Assembly: GCF_001578885.1 (NCBI RefSeq)
Contig: NZ_KQ969495.1
Span: forward strand, 1,243,372-1,307,371
Direction: 5' to 3'
DNA: 64,000 bases
Source of the DNA: Streptococcus sp. DD12
Lineage (GTDB): Bacteria > Bacillota > Bacilli > Lactobacillales > Streptococcaceae
Below are positions 30,059-41,239 of this stretch, piece after piece (positions within the stretch are counted from its first letter, which is position 1; every line of letters begins with the position of its first letter). Under the pieces are notes generated by a model. It made no database searches, was not told the DNA's origin, and saw only the letters and a list, made by a program, of their open reading frames with translations. The position numbers and the translations under genes were made by a program.

Positions 30059-30667
30059 TTAGAGATTCAAGGCAACTTTGACCCCTGTCAAGACCATGTC
30101 AATCCCGATAGTCGCCAAAATCAAGCCCATCAAACGTGTAACGATATTCATCATGTTTTTCCCCAGCACTTTTGAAATCGTCTTGGCACTTAAGAGAATC
30201 ACATAAGTCAAGACACAAAGCAATAGAAAAGCACCCAGAGTAATCAATTGATGTCTCAATCCACCTTGAGATTGGTTAATAGCCGTGACAATAGTCCCTG
30301 GTCCTGCAAAAAGTGGCATGGCCAAAGGCGAAATAGCCACTGATGTTGGGTCATCGCTCATCGAAGACAAATTCTTATTCGTTGGCGAATGGACACCATT
30401 AATCATGTGAAAACCAATCATCCCTACCAGCAAACCGCCTGCAATACGAAAGGCCGAAATAGTTATTCCAAAAACCTCGAAAATCAGATGGCCACTAAGG
30501 ATAAAAACAAGGATAATGATAAAAGCAATCAACAGACTCTTAAAGGCAATCTGTTTGGAAATTTTGCTATCGTCATCTGCCACCAACGCCATATAGGTTG
30601 GCAAATTGGCAATAGGGTTCATGATGGCAAAAAAAGCCATGAAACTAAGGAGAAACTCCGAAAACAT
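30059..30667 (-). CDS. MarC family integral membrane protein
   Basis: 202 residues with six hydrophobic segments. The family motifs FFAIMNPIANLPTY near the N-terminus and PLAMPLFAGPGTI around 115-130 are present. MarC proteins (UPF0056/NAAT) have no firmly established substrate. It lies 17 nt after mnmA on the same strand. Confidence 0.92.
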   Translation of the reverse strand: MFSEFLLSFMAFFAIMNPIANLPTYMALVADDDSKISKQIAFKSLLIAFIIILVFILSGHLIFEVFGITISAFRIAGGLLVGMIGFHMINGVHSPTNKNLSSMSDDPTSVAISPLAMPLFAGPGTIVTAINQSQGGLRHQLITLGAFLLLCVLTYVILLSAKTISKVLGKNMMNIVTRLMGLILATIGIDMVLTGVKVALNL

Positions 30668-30684
30668 ACAAAAATCTTCCTACT

Positions 30685-31854
<1,170 letters not shown>

Positions 31855-31879
31855 TCAACAATCCTTGACAGGTGAAATA

Positions 31880-31926
31880 ACGATTTGAAGGTCGTATTTC
31901 TTTTTCAAATCACGATTTGAAGGTCG
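31880..31926 (-). repeat. Duplicated element with palindrome in the mnmA leader
   Basis: A 15-nt unit (CGACCTTCAAATCGT on the minus strand) occurs at 31880-31894 and 31912-31926. Between and overlapping them is the palindrome TTCAAATCGTGATTTGAA (31904-31921). In RNA the single GAUUUGAA could pair with either copy, giving two exclusive hairpins. A further hairpin GCGTC-TCA-GACGC lies at 31936-31948. Confidence 0.55.
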
Positions 31927-31955
31927 AGTTTGAATGCGTCTCAGACGCAAGCTAT

Positions 31956-31984
31956 ATCATATCATGATTCCCATGATTTGACAA
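31956..31984 (-). promoter_or_regulatory. mnmA promoter
   Basis: Minus-strand TTGTCA (31979-31984), 17-nt spacer, TATGAT (31956-31961). It predicts a leader of about 140 nt. Confidence 0.65.
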
Positions 31985-31997
31985 TTATTGTCTATGC

Positions 31998-32023
31998 AAA
32001 AAGCCCAGGATATCCTGGACTTT
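31998..32023 (-). terminator. Terminator after the transglycosylase-like gene
   Basis: 10-bp stem AAAGCCCAGG/CCTGGACTTT (one wobble) with a 4-nt loop and a minus-strand T-run. Confidence 0.8.
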
Positions 32024-32050
32024 CGCGCTTTTATGTTTTACGAAATTAGC

Positions 32051-32661
32051 TTACAAGCCCCAGGCTGATAAGCCTTGGCTGTTATAAGCATTGATCGCTG
32101 CATTAACCTGATCTTGCACAGTAGCAGTCGATCCCCATCCTGGCATTGTTTGAAAGAGCCCTGAAGCACCTGAGGCGTTACTTACCGAAGCATTTCCATT
32201 TGATTCACGTGCTATGATATATTCCCAGGTTGACTGAGGAACACCTGTTGCTGCTGCCATCTGTGCCGCTGCTTCCGTTCCAACTTCTCCTGCCGTGTTG
32301 CCATTGGTCAAGCTATACCCACTTGCTGCTGTGACTTGGCTTTCTGTATTTGTGGTATATACTTCCTCAGTTGCGACAGGTTGTTCAGCTGCGACTTCCT
32401 CAGCTACAGGTTCTTCTTCAACAAGAGCAACTTCCTCTACAGGAGTGTCTTGCGCTACTTCCTCAACTACAGCTTCTGATGAACTTGAGGGTGTCGTTGA
32501 ATCAACACTAACTGCAGCAGTTTTCAAGACATCAGCTTCTGTATTGACAGATACCTTAGTAAAGGCTACCATCAGGCCCATAGAAGCAAGTGCTAATAAT
32601 GTTTGATGTTGGTGACGATGAAGACGTTTCTTTTTCGGTGACGTTCACTTCTACTGTACAT
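32051..32661 (-). pseudogene. Secreted transglycosylase-like protein (IsaA type), frame broken by one base
   Basis: ATG at 32661, with RBS GGGAGGAG, starts [10 protein letters not shown] and then runs out of frame. Restoring one A in the run at 32631-32635 gives a basic N-terminus ([11 protein letters not shown]), then the signal segment [13 protein letters not shown], for about 203 residues. As sequenced, 176 residues are open from 32581. The middle is Glu/Val/Ala-rich. The C-terminal domain has [26 protein letters not shown] and ends SAWGL, as in SLT/IsaA-like lytic proteins. A WalR-type box upstream supports a cell-wall role. Confidence 0.8.
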
Positions 32662-32725
32662 GAATCTCCTCCCTGACAACTTTTCACTTAAACTTTTTCA
32701 ACACTACCTAGCCTACACTAGAATT

Positions 32726-32742
32726 GTTACATTTTTATTACA
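32726..32742 (-). promoter_or_regulatory. WalR (VicR) binding site candidate
   Basis: Minus strand reads TGTAAT-N5-TGTAAC, an exact fit to the WalR consensus TGTWAH-N5-TGTWAH, 65 nt before the transglycosylase-like gene. WalRK controls cell-wall hydrolases, including LysM proteins, in streptococci. Confidence 0.65.
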
Positions 32743-32875
32743 ATTCAGCGACAAACATTTCTGTTTTATATTTTTTTAAGGTCGTATCGGAGTAAAATGT
32801 ACTTATCTCGTCTTATTGCAGCACTAAAAATTTTATGTCAGGTTGGAAAGATTGTCTGAATTCCTTCTGAATTTT

Positions 32876-33409
32876 TTAATACCAGCCATTCGCATTCCAG
32901 AAGGCTAAAGCTTGTGACCATGACCCATAGCGTCCTGCAACATAGGCATCAGCAACCTTCTCTTGGTTTTCAGCAGACAAGTCTCCGTTCAGATAAGACA
33001 GGCTCAATTGGTAACGGCCATAGTACTGCCCATTTGAAGCTGTGTAACTACCGCTTGATTCACGCTGTGCAATCGTTTCTTTAGCTGCAGCATCAGCAGC
33101 AGACAAGGAAGAACTTGATGTTGTCGCGGTTGAATCCGTCGTTGTTGTCGAAGAAGTTGCTTGACTTGTGTCACCTAGTTCTAAAACTTGTCCAGCATAG
33201 ATATAGTTAGCTGCTGAGATATGATTTAAATTCTCAATAGCTTCAACAGTCGTCTGATGACTAGCCGCAATCTGTGACAAGGTATCGCCGGATTGCACCG
33301 TATAAGAATCTGCACTTGCTTGTGATGAAAATGCTAATCCAAATCCAGCTACAGCTCCAGCAAGTAATGTTTTATTTAAAAAATTCTTTTTTGATGTTTT
33401 GGTATTCAT
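32876..33409 (-). CDS. Secreted LysM-domain cell-wall protein
   Basis: 177 residues. Signal peptide (about 1-33, ending SSQASA), one LysM domain at 36-78 (YTVQSGDTLSQIA), a Thr/Ser linker, and a C-terminal domain (IAQRESSGSYTASNGQYYGRYQ, ending AFWNANGWY) like those of aggregation-promoting/transglycosylase-like proteins. Probably a peptidoglycan-binding hydrolase. It precedes a second protein of the same kind on the same strand. Confidence 0.88.
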   Translation of the reverse strand: MNTKTSKKNFLNKTLLAGAVAGFGLAFSSQASADSYTVQSGDTLSQIAASHQTTVEAIENLNHISAANYIYAGQVLELGDTSQATSSTTTTDSTATTSSSSLSAADAAAKETIAQRESSGSYTASNGQYYGRYQLSLSYLNGDLSAENQEKVADAYVAGRYGSWSQALAFWNANGWY

Positions 33410-33474
33410 AAAATGATACCCTCCTTTTTTGATATGGGCCCTATCTTACAGCAGGAATATTTCATTTCAATATA

Positions 33475-33500
33475 AAAACAGTTACTTTTATAACTGTTTT
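33475..33500 (-). terminator. ecfT terminator
   Basis: Perfect 10-bp stem AAAACAGTTA/TAACTGTTTT with a 6-nt loop and T-run on the minus strand. Confidence 0.83.
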
Positions 33501-33533
33501 GTTTCATTATTATTTCTGCAATCCCTTTCAGAG

Positions 33534-34328
33534 CTAAGATTTAGCAAAGTTTAAGATAATTCCAAGAAGGACAATCACAAAAATGGCTATACTATCCGAC
33601 ACTCGCCACTGCAATTGGCGAAATTTTGTCCGCCCATCGCCACCTTGATAGCCCCGCGCTTCCATAGCTATCGCTAAAGCATCAGCCCGCTTGAAACTCA
33701 TGGCAAATAAAGGGATAAGAATTGGAATAATTGATTTCACTTTTTTGACCAGATTCCCCTCTCCAAAGTCAACCCCACGCGCCTTTTGCGCATTCATAAT
33801 CTGAGTGGTATCGTCCATGAGAGTTGGCACAAATCGTAGACTCAAGGACAACATCAGACCAATTTCATGTGTCGGAACCTTAAAAAGGCGCAGTGGCTTC
33901 AATAATGTTTCGACAGCATCTGATAAACTCAAGGGTGTCGTTGTTAGGGTTAAGATGGTTGAAAAAAAGATTATCAGGATAAAACGAATAAAGACTAGAA
34001 CTGCTTGACTAATACCATAGGAACTAATATGAATTATTCCCCAATGAAAAAAATCTTTGCCACCGCTCGTAAAAAATAGTTGAAAAGCCGTAGTAAATAA
34101 AATCAAACCTATCATTGGCTTTAAGCCGTCAAGAAAGAATGACAAGCGAATCCCAGATAATTTCACAAGAAGGGCAATAAAAGTTAAAAGTAGCGCATTC
34201 GTTAGGGGATTATTAGCCCAAAAAACAATAATTATAAATCCCAACATCGCCAGCAGTTTGCTTCTTGGGTCTAATCGGTGAATGACCGAATTACCTGGAA
34301 CATAACGGCCAAGTATCATTTTATTCAT
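33534..34328 (-). CDS. ecfT: ECF transporter transmembrane subunit EcfT
   Basis: 264 residues with hydrophobic segments at about 25-65, 70-88, 105-125 and the C-terminus. The coupling-helix motif [11 protein letters not shown] around 182-192 and the second AMEARGY near 225 are the two Ala-Arg-Gly motifs that contact the ATPases. It is the shared energising module for vitamin-uptake S components. It overlaps ecfA2 by 8 nt. Confidence 0.95.
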   Translation of the reverse strand: MNKMILGRYVPGNSVIHRLDPRSKLLAMLGFIIIVFWANNPLTNALLLTFIALLVKLSGIRLSFFLDGLKPMIGLILFTTAFQLFFTSGGKDFFHWGIIHISSYGISQAVLVFIRFILIIFFSTILTLTTTPLSLSDAVETLLKPLRLFKVPTHEIGLMLSLSLRFVPTLMDDTTQIMNAQKARGVDFGEGNLVKKVKSIIPILIPLFAMSFKRADALAIAMEARGYQGGDGRTKFRQLQWRVSDSIAIFVIVLLGIILNFAKS

Positions 34329-35163
34329 GTGTTATCAGCTCCTTAAAAGCTTCAATGGTTATGGGGAGTTGTTCCATAGGCCAGCCTTTTTCCCGAAGTC
34401 TATATGCTAACTCTGTAATTTTAGGTACACCTAGTTGTTTTTCTTTTAAAAAAGCGACATCTTGAAATACCTGCTGAGGACTCCCAAAACTAACCACATG
34501 GCCTTTTTCCATCACATAAACCTGGTCAGCAAAATTTGCGACATCATCCATCAGGTGCGTTACCAAAACAATGGTAAGTCCTGCCTGATGTAACTTATCA
34601 AAAAGTTGCATTAATTCTTTACGCCCTTTAGGATCTAACCCAGCAGTTGGCTCATCTAAAACGAGAACTTCTGGCTCTAAGGCTAAAATGCCTGCAATAG
34701 CTACACGGCGCATTTGTCCCCCAGACAATTCAAATGGATTTTTATCCCATAAGGTCTCATCAATGCCAACCTGACTTAATGTGTTTTTAGCAATTTTTTC
34801 AGCTTCAGTAGCGGTTAAACCAAAATTCTGCGGTCCAAAAGCAACATCCTTAAGGACTGTTTCGGCAAATAACTGCGTTTCGGCAAATTGAAAAACTAAG
34901 CCAACTTTTTTTCGTAACGAACGAATCTGTTTTGACTTTGTCTCGGACGTGATTTGAAAGTCATCCACTTGAATACTACCTGCAGTTGGAAGATGCAATC
35001 CATTTAATAATTGCATAATGGTCGATTTACCACTGCCTGTATGGCCGATAAAGGCTGTATAGGAACCACTTGGAATGGTGAGCGTCACATCAAACAAAGC
35101 ACGCCCTTCAAAAGGAGTTCCCTCCTGATAGGTATAATCTACATGGTTGAGCGATATTCCCAT
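34321..35163 (-). CDS. ecfA2: ECF transporter ATPase EcfA2
   Basis: 280 residues. Walker [10 protein letters not shown] near 40-48, Q-loop [10 protein letters not shown], signature [13 protein letters not shown], Walker [13 protein letters not shown]. The second of two ECF ATPases. It overlaps ecfA1 by 25 nt and ecfT by 8 nt, so translation is coupled. Confidence 0.95.
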   Translation of the reverse strand: MGISLNHVDYTYQEGTPFEGRALFDVTLTIPSGSYTAFIGHTGSGKSTIMQLLNGLHLPTAGSIQVDDFQITSETKSKQIRSLRKKVGLVFQFAETQLFAETVLKDVAFGPQNFGLTATEAEKIAKNTLSQVGIDETLWDKNPFELSGGQMRRVAIAGILALEPEVLVLDEPTAGLDPKGRKELMQLFDKLHQAGLTIVLVTHLMDDVANFADQVYVMEKGHVVSFGSPQQVFQDVAFLKEKQLGVPKITELAYRLREKGWPMEQLPITIEAFKELITHE

Positions 35164-35969
35164 AGCAAGTCCTCCAATTCTTTAGCTGTAAGGTAATGAC
35201 TTGGCCAATCAGGCATAGTTTCTCGAAGGCTAGCCACTACTTGCATTGTAAATGGTTGATCTAGGCCAAAGCCATCTAAATCGTGAGGCTGTGAGAACAA
35301 CTGTTTTGGAGTTGTTTCCATAACGAGATGACCTTTTTTCAAGACTAAAACCCGGTCACTTAAAGCAACCTCATCTAAATCATGAGTCACTGAAATAACT
35401 GTTAATTCCCGTTTTTGACGAATTTCCTGAATAAGCCCAATAATTTCGGCACGTGCCGCAGGGTCTAACATACTTGTGGCTTCATCTAGCACAAGAATTT
35501 TGGGTTCTAGAATTAAGGCGCCTGCAACAGCCACACGCTGTTTTTGCCCACCAGATAGTCGTGCAGGCTCACGATTTCTAAAATCTGTCATATGAACTTG
35601 TTCTAGTGCCTGTTGGATTTTCTCTACCATTTCTTCATGAGAAATTCCTTGATTTTCAAGTCCAAAAGCGATGTCGTCTTCTACTGTTGCTCCCACAAAC
35701 TGATTGTCTGGATTTTGAAAAACCATTCCAATCTTTTGCCGAATTTGCCATACATTGTCAATCGTTAATCGGTCACCATCAATAATAATGTCACCAGATT
35801 CCGCCTCCAATAAACCATCCATTAAACGAACTGTCGTTGATTTCCCACTGCCATTATGTCCGACAATTGAAAGCCATTCGCCAGGTTTCACGTGAAACGA
35901 TAATCTATCCAAGGTTTTATCGTTTTTATCCTTATCATATGAAAAAGAGACATCCTTAAATGTAATCAT
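35139..35969 (-). CDS. ecfA1: ECF transporter ATPase EcfA1
   Basis: 276 residues. Walker [10 protein letters not shown] near 38-46, [17 protein letters not shown], signature [13 protein letters not shown], Walker [12 protein letters not shown]. First gene of the ecfA1-ecfA2-ecfT module, 11 nt after pgsA. A near-perfect parS palindrome is embedded at 35884-35899. Confidence 0.95.
   Translation of the reverse strand: MITFKDVSFSYDKDKNDKTLDRLSFHVKPGEWLSIVGHNGSGKSTTVRLMDGLLEAESGDIIIDGDRLTIDNVWQIRQKIGMVFQNPDNQFVGATVEDDIAFGLENQGISHEEMVEKIQQALEQVHMTDFRNREPARLSGGQKQRVAVAGALILEPKILVLDEATSMLDPAARAEIIGLIQEIRQKRELTVISVTHDLDEVALSDRVLVLKKGHLVMETTPKQLFSQPHDLDGFGLDQPFTMQVVASLRETMPDWPSHYLTAKELEDLLWEYRSTM
35884..35899. 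other. parS site candidate (ParB binding)
   Basis: A perfect 14-bp palindrome GTTTCACGTGAAAC, matching the ParB/Spo0J site TGTTTCACGTGAAACA except at the two outermost bases. It lies inside ecfA1, about 13 kb left of parB-oriC. parS sites are often inside genes near the origin. Confidence 0.7.
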
Positions 35970-35980
35970 GGTGTTAGTCC

Positions 35981-36523
35981 TTATTGAAAAGTGTCCTTAA
36001 ACAGATAACTCGCCCCTTTGAAGTAGTCATACCCAGAATAAATCGTGAAAACTAGCGCAATATAGAGAAAAATATTGCCCAGTAAAGACAAGTGACAAAA
36101 TAACAAAATAATAGCGAGCATCTGTGTGACTGTCTTGATCTTACCTGGCATAGCCGCTGCTAGAACAGTCCCACCATTTTCAACAAGCAACAATCGAAGA
36201 CCTGTAACAGCTAGCTCACGGCAAATAATGATAGCAATGACCCAAGCTGGTGCTAATTTTAAACCAACTAACATGATAAAAGCCGACATCACTAACATTT
36301 TATCTGCTAATGGATCAGCAAACTTTCCAAAATTTGTTACAACCTGCCATTTACGTGCCAAATAACCATCCAAATAATCTGTAAAACTTGCCAAAGCAAA
36401 GATAAGAGCAGCTATAATATGCCAGAATAAGCTCTGCGTCAAAGCAGTTACCAAAATAAAAATAGGAATCATGACAATACGGCCAACAGTCAATAAGTTA
36501 GGAATATTTTCTTTTTTCCACAT
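35981..36523 (-). CDS. pgsA: CDP-diacylglycerol-glycerol-3-phosphate 3-phosphatidyltransferase
   Basis: 180 residues with four or five hydrophobic segments. The CDP-alcohol phosphotransferase motif is complete: D49, D52-G53, A56-R57, G66, D70, D74. It makes phosphatidylglycerol phosphate for membrane lipids. Upstream is a minus-strand extended -10 TGATATAAT (36563-36571). Confidence 0.95.
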   Translation of the reverse strand: MWKKENIPNLLTVGRIVMIPIFILVTALTQSLFWHIIAALIFALASFTDYLDGYLARKWQVVTNFGKFADPLADKMLVMSAFIMLVGLKLAPAWVIAIIICRELAVTGLRLLLVENGGTVLAAAMPGKIKTVTQMLAIILLFCHLSLLGNIFLYIALVFTIYSGYDYFKGASYLFKDTFQ

Positions 36524-36562
36524 GAAGTTCTCTCCTTATAGTAAGCTAAAATCTTGTGTCCT

Positions 36563-36571
36563 ATTATATCA
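36563..36571 (-). promoter_or_regulatory. Extended -10 for pgsA
   Basis: Minus-strand TG-A-TATAAT. The -35 is weak. It is divergent from the yaaA promoter (extended -10 TGTTATAAT at 36615-36623, plus strand). Confidence 0.5.
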
Positions 36572-36650
36572 AAATTTAAAAGACATTTCTGAAACTTCAA
36601 AAGCTTTTTTCTTATGTTATAATATGGCGTGAGTAAAGAAAGGAATACCT

Positions 36651-37019
36651 ATGGAATTCGTACTATTTGAAGACTACATCCCTCTACAAGCTCTTCTTAA
36701 AAAAACAGGAGTTATCCAAAGTGGTGGCGCCGTAAAAGAATGGATAGCCAATGAAGCTATCACCTATAATGGTCATGTTGAAACACGTCGCCGTAAGAAG
36801 GTTTATATTGGTGATATTATTACTATCCCTTCACAAGACATCACTATTACTGTAATCGCTCCTACAGAAGCAGAAAAGCAAGAATACTTAGCCGAACAAG
36901 AAGAAAAAGCACGTATTCAAGCTCGTGTAAAAGCTCTTAATGCGGCCACGAAAAAGCAAAAAAAACAGGTGAAAAAAGTTACTAAACCTAAAACTGCCGT
37001 GCGCTTTCCAGGAAGATAA
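36651..37019 (+). CDS. yaaA: S4 domain protein YaaA
   Basis: 122 residues. The S4-like RNA-binding part is about 5-75 ([39 protein letters not shown]), followed by a Lys/Glu-rich tail. It is the small S4-domain gene found before recF in Firmicutes, here 2 nt upstream of it. Function not well defined. Confidence 0.9.
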   Translation: MEFVLFEDYIPLQALLKKTGVIQSGGAVKEWIANEAITYNGHVETRRRKKVYIGDIITIPSQDITITVIAPTEAEKQEYLAEQEEKARIQARVKALNAATKKQKKQVKKVTKPKTAVRFPGR

Positions 37020-37021
37020 CT

Positions 37022-38116
37022 ATGTGGCTTTCTTCTATTAAATTACAACATTTTCGCAACTATTCCGAACTAGAAACAACGTTTTCCCCTCACCTGAATG
37101 TTTTCATCGGTGACAATGCTCAAGGGAAAACTAATCTTTTAGAAGCCATTTATTTTCTCGCCTTAACACGGACGCACCGAACGCACAAGGATAAAGAGCT
37201 CATCCAATTTAATGAGGAATTTTTGAGTGTTTCAGGTGAGGTTCACACCTCTTCTAGTCATTATCCCCTTGACATTCAATTGACAACAAAGGGACGAATG
37301 ACAAAGGTCAACCACTTAAAACAAGCCAAGCTCTCTGATTATATTGGCCATTTAAACGTTGTCTTATTTGCGCCAGAGGATTTACAACTTGTCAAAGGGA
37401 GCCCCAGTCTACGGCGAAAATTTATGGATATTGATTTGGGACAGATGCGTCCCCTCTATCTCAATGATATAGCACAATACAACCATGTGTTAAAGCAACG
37501 AAATGCCTACCTAAAAACAGCAACCTCAGTCGACACAACCTTCTTAGCTGTCCTCAATCAACAGCTAGCCAGTCATGGAACACGTGTTATCCGACACCGA
37601 TTGGATTTCGTAAAGCAGTTATCCATCTTGGCAGACCAACAGCATTTTCGTTTGTCACAAGAACAAGAACACCTGACGCTTGCCTATAAGGCTTCATTTG
37701 ACATGACTGGAACAGATAATTTAGAAAATGATTTTCTTCAAGCCTTACAAGCCAATCAACAACGTGATATTCTGCGAAAAACAACCAGTATTGGTCCTCA
37801 TCGTGATGACTTGCTGTTTTCTATTAATGCTACTGATGCTAGTTTTGGTAGCCAAGGACAGCAACGAAGTTTAATCTTATCTCTAAAATTAGCAGAGGTA
37901 GAGCTCATGGAACAATATACCGGAAATGCACCTCTCTTGCTACTTGACGATGTCATGAGTGAGCTTGACAGCAATCGTCAATCTCGTTTACTATCTGGTG
38001 TCAAAGATAAGATTCAAACCTTTATTACAACAACACACCTCTCACATCTTTCACAATTACCAGAGGACCTCCGTGTTTTCACAATTCATCATGGGAGTAT
38101 TAAAAAAGAAGATTGA
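37022..38116 (+). CDS. recF: DNA replication and repair protein RecF
   Basis: 364 residues. Walker A GDNAQGKT at 30-37, signature [14 protein letters not shown], Walker [13 protein letters not shown]. It is an SMC-like ATPase that helps load RecA at gaps. In most Firmicutes recF is beside dnaN. Here, as in other streptococci, it is displaced and sits with yaaA, convergent with guaB. Confidence 0.96.
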   Translation: MWLSSIKLQHFRNYSELETTFSPHLNVFIGDNAQGKTNLLEAIYFLALTRTHRTHKDKELIQFNEEFLSVSGEVHTSSSHYPLDIQLTTKGRMTKVNHLKQAKLSDYIGHLNVVLFAPEDLQLVKGSPSLRRKFMDIDLGQMRPLYLNDIAQYNHVLKQRNAYLKTATSVDTTFLAVLNQQLASHGTRVIRHRLDFVKQLSILADQQHFRLSQEQEHLTLAYKASFDMTGTDNLENDFLQALQANQQRDILRKTTSIGPHRDDLLFSINATDASFGSQGQQRSLILSLKLAEVELMEQYTGNAPLLLLDDVMSELDSNRQSRLLSGVKDKIQTFITTTHLSHLSQLPEDLRVFTIHHGSIKKED

Positions 38117-38141
38117 CAAGGTTGTCAATCTTCTTTTTTTG
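38102..38141. terminator. Bidirectional terminator recF / guaB
   Basis: Long stem (about 16 bp, around GAAGATTGACA/TGTCAATCTTC) with flanking A- and T-runs. It includes the recF stop codon. Confidence 0.88.
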
Positions 38142-38142
38142 A

Positions 38143-39675
<1,533 letters not shown>

Positions 39676-39677
39676 CT

Positions 39678-39705
39678 ATGATAACACTCTAAATTATTTT
39701 GTCAA
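39678..39705 (-). promoter_or_regulatory. guaB promoter
   Basis: Minus-strand TTGACA (39700-39705), 16-nt spacer, TATCAT (39678-39683). Confidence 0.7.
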
Positions 39706-39789
39706 CACGTTTCCAGATACGAACTAAAGTCAAATGAGGCTTAGAAAATGACGACTAAAATTATCGTATCAAATCTATGGCTAGTCAGT

Positions 39790-40815
39790 TTACTTAAAGT
39801 AGTTAATCCCCATAGCAGATTTCACTTCGTCCAATGTCTGAGCTGCCTTTTCACGAGCCTTTTCACTACCTTTTTGTAACATCCGGAAAACTTCGCCCAT
39901 GTCCTTAGCATACTCAATGCGACGTTCACGAATTGGTGATAATTCACGGTCCAAAATATCGAGGAGATAACGCTTGGTTTTGACATCTCCAAGTCCTCCT
40001 TTTTGGTAATGTTCTTTCATCTCTGCAATCGTCGCTTGATCTTCTTTGCGGCCAAAAATATCTAAATAATGAAAGACCATGTTCCCTTCTATTTGACCAG
40101 GGTCTTCAACACGAATATGGTTTGGATCTGTGTACATGCTCATAACTTTTTTACGAACCGTATCTGCATCGTCACTAAGATAAATACCATTTCCTAACGA
40201 TTTTGACATTTTGGCATTGCCGTCTAAGCCAGGCAATCGGCCAGCCGCTTCATTTTCAGGAAAAATTCCTTCAGGTTCAACCAAGACATCCGTATGATAG
40301 GTATGATTAAATGAACGGACAATCTCACGGGTCTGTTCGATCATTGGTTTTTGGTCATTACCAACAGGGACATAATTTGCTTTAAACGCGGTAATATCTG
40401 CTGCCTGCGAGACTGGATAAACTAGGAATCCAGATGGAATACTTTCTCCAAATTGTTTTTGTGCAATTTCAGTTTTAACTGTTGGATTACGTTCCAAGCG
40501 AGAAACAGATACTAGATTCATATAGTACATGGTCAATTCAGCCAATTCTGGAATCTGACTTTGGATAAAAATAGTTGCTTTTTCAGGGTCCAAGCCAGCA
40601 GCTAAGTAGTCAAGCGCAACATTCCCAATAGAAGCCTCAATCTTTTCAGATTCCTTAGCATGGTCGGTCAGCGCTTGCTGATCAGCCAAGAAAACATACA
40701 TATCGTATTTTCCTTCGGCTTGAAGAGCAACCCGATTTTTCAAACTTCCTACATAGTGCCCCAAGTGCAACTTTCCTGTAGGACGGTCTCCTGTTAAAAT
40801 GATTGGTTTAGACAT
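39790..40815 (-). CDS. trpS: Tryptophanyl-tRNA synthetase
   Basis: 341 residues. Class I HIGH form HLGH in [12 protein letters not shown] (11-22). The KMSKS motif is exact in [11 protein letters not shown]. Length suits the bacterial enzyme, and the T-box leader upstream has a Trp specifier. Confidence 0.97.
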   Translation of the reverse strand: MSKPIILTGDRPTGKLHLGHYVGSLKNRVALQAEGKYDMYVFLADQQALTDHAKESEKIEASIGNVALDYLAAGLDPEKATIFIQSQIPELAELTMYYMNLVSVSRLERNPTVKTEIAQKQFGESIPSGFLVYPVSQAADITAFKANYVPVGNDQKPMIEQTREIVRSFNHTYHTDVLVEPEGIFPENEAAGRLPGLDGNAKMSKSLGNGIYLSDDADTVRKKVMSMYTDPNHIRVEDPGQIEGNMVFHYLDIFGRKEDQATIAEMKEHYQKGGLGDVKTKRYLLDILDRELSPIRERRIEYAKDMGEVFRMLQKGSEKAREKAAQTLDEVKSAMGINYFK

Positions 40816-40867
40816 AGTTTCACCATTATCTCCTCTAGGGAGTTTTCCTTTCTTTTTTTAATTTTAA

Positions 40868-41110
40868 CGATAAAAAAACACACAGAAAAAATCTGTGTGA
40901 GGGCGTCAAATAGTTATAACACGGTGCCACCTCAATTTGTAAACTAATGTTTACACTCAATTCCAAGTTGGAAAACACGATAAGGCGTGTAAAACCTGAA
41001 GATATTTCCCTCTTCAAAACACCCAGCCCATTCCACTAGCTTTACTACTTGTTTACAGCACCCACAAGCTCTCTAAAAGTAAAAGTGATAGTTACTCTTT
41101 CTGGTACTTT
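40868..41110 (-). ncRNA. T-box leader (tryptophan) upstream of trpS
   Basis: The T-box core GAGGTGGCACCGTG is at about 40920-40934. It is followed by a terminator (8-bp stem CACACAGA/TCTGTGTG and seven T's, 40872-40899). Upstream, AGAGAGC-type Stem I sequence leads to GGAATGGGC, where TGG (complement of 41028-41030) is the likely specifier. Uncharged tRNA-Trp would stabilise the antiterminator and turn on trpS. This fills the 424-nt gap before the ABC-F gene. Confidence 0.9.
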
Positions 41111-41112
41111 TG

Positions 41113-41142
41113 ATTATAGTATAAGGACTGACCTCACGTCAA
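41113..41142 (-). promoter_or_regulatory. trpS/T-box promoter
   Basis: Minus-strand TTGACG (41137-41142), 18-nt spacer, TATAAT (41113-41118). Confidence 0.75.
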
Positions 41143-41239
41143 GTATCTACCTGCTTTATCTCCTTATGTCGTTGATAAAATTGTATTTTTCTTGTAGAAT
41201 AAGGTGACACATTTTATAAGAAAAAAAGAGGTAATTCAT

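Noticed and set aside
40835..41017. 60-codon frame in the trpS leader
   Set aside because: This stretch is the T-box RNA and its terminator.
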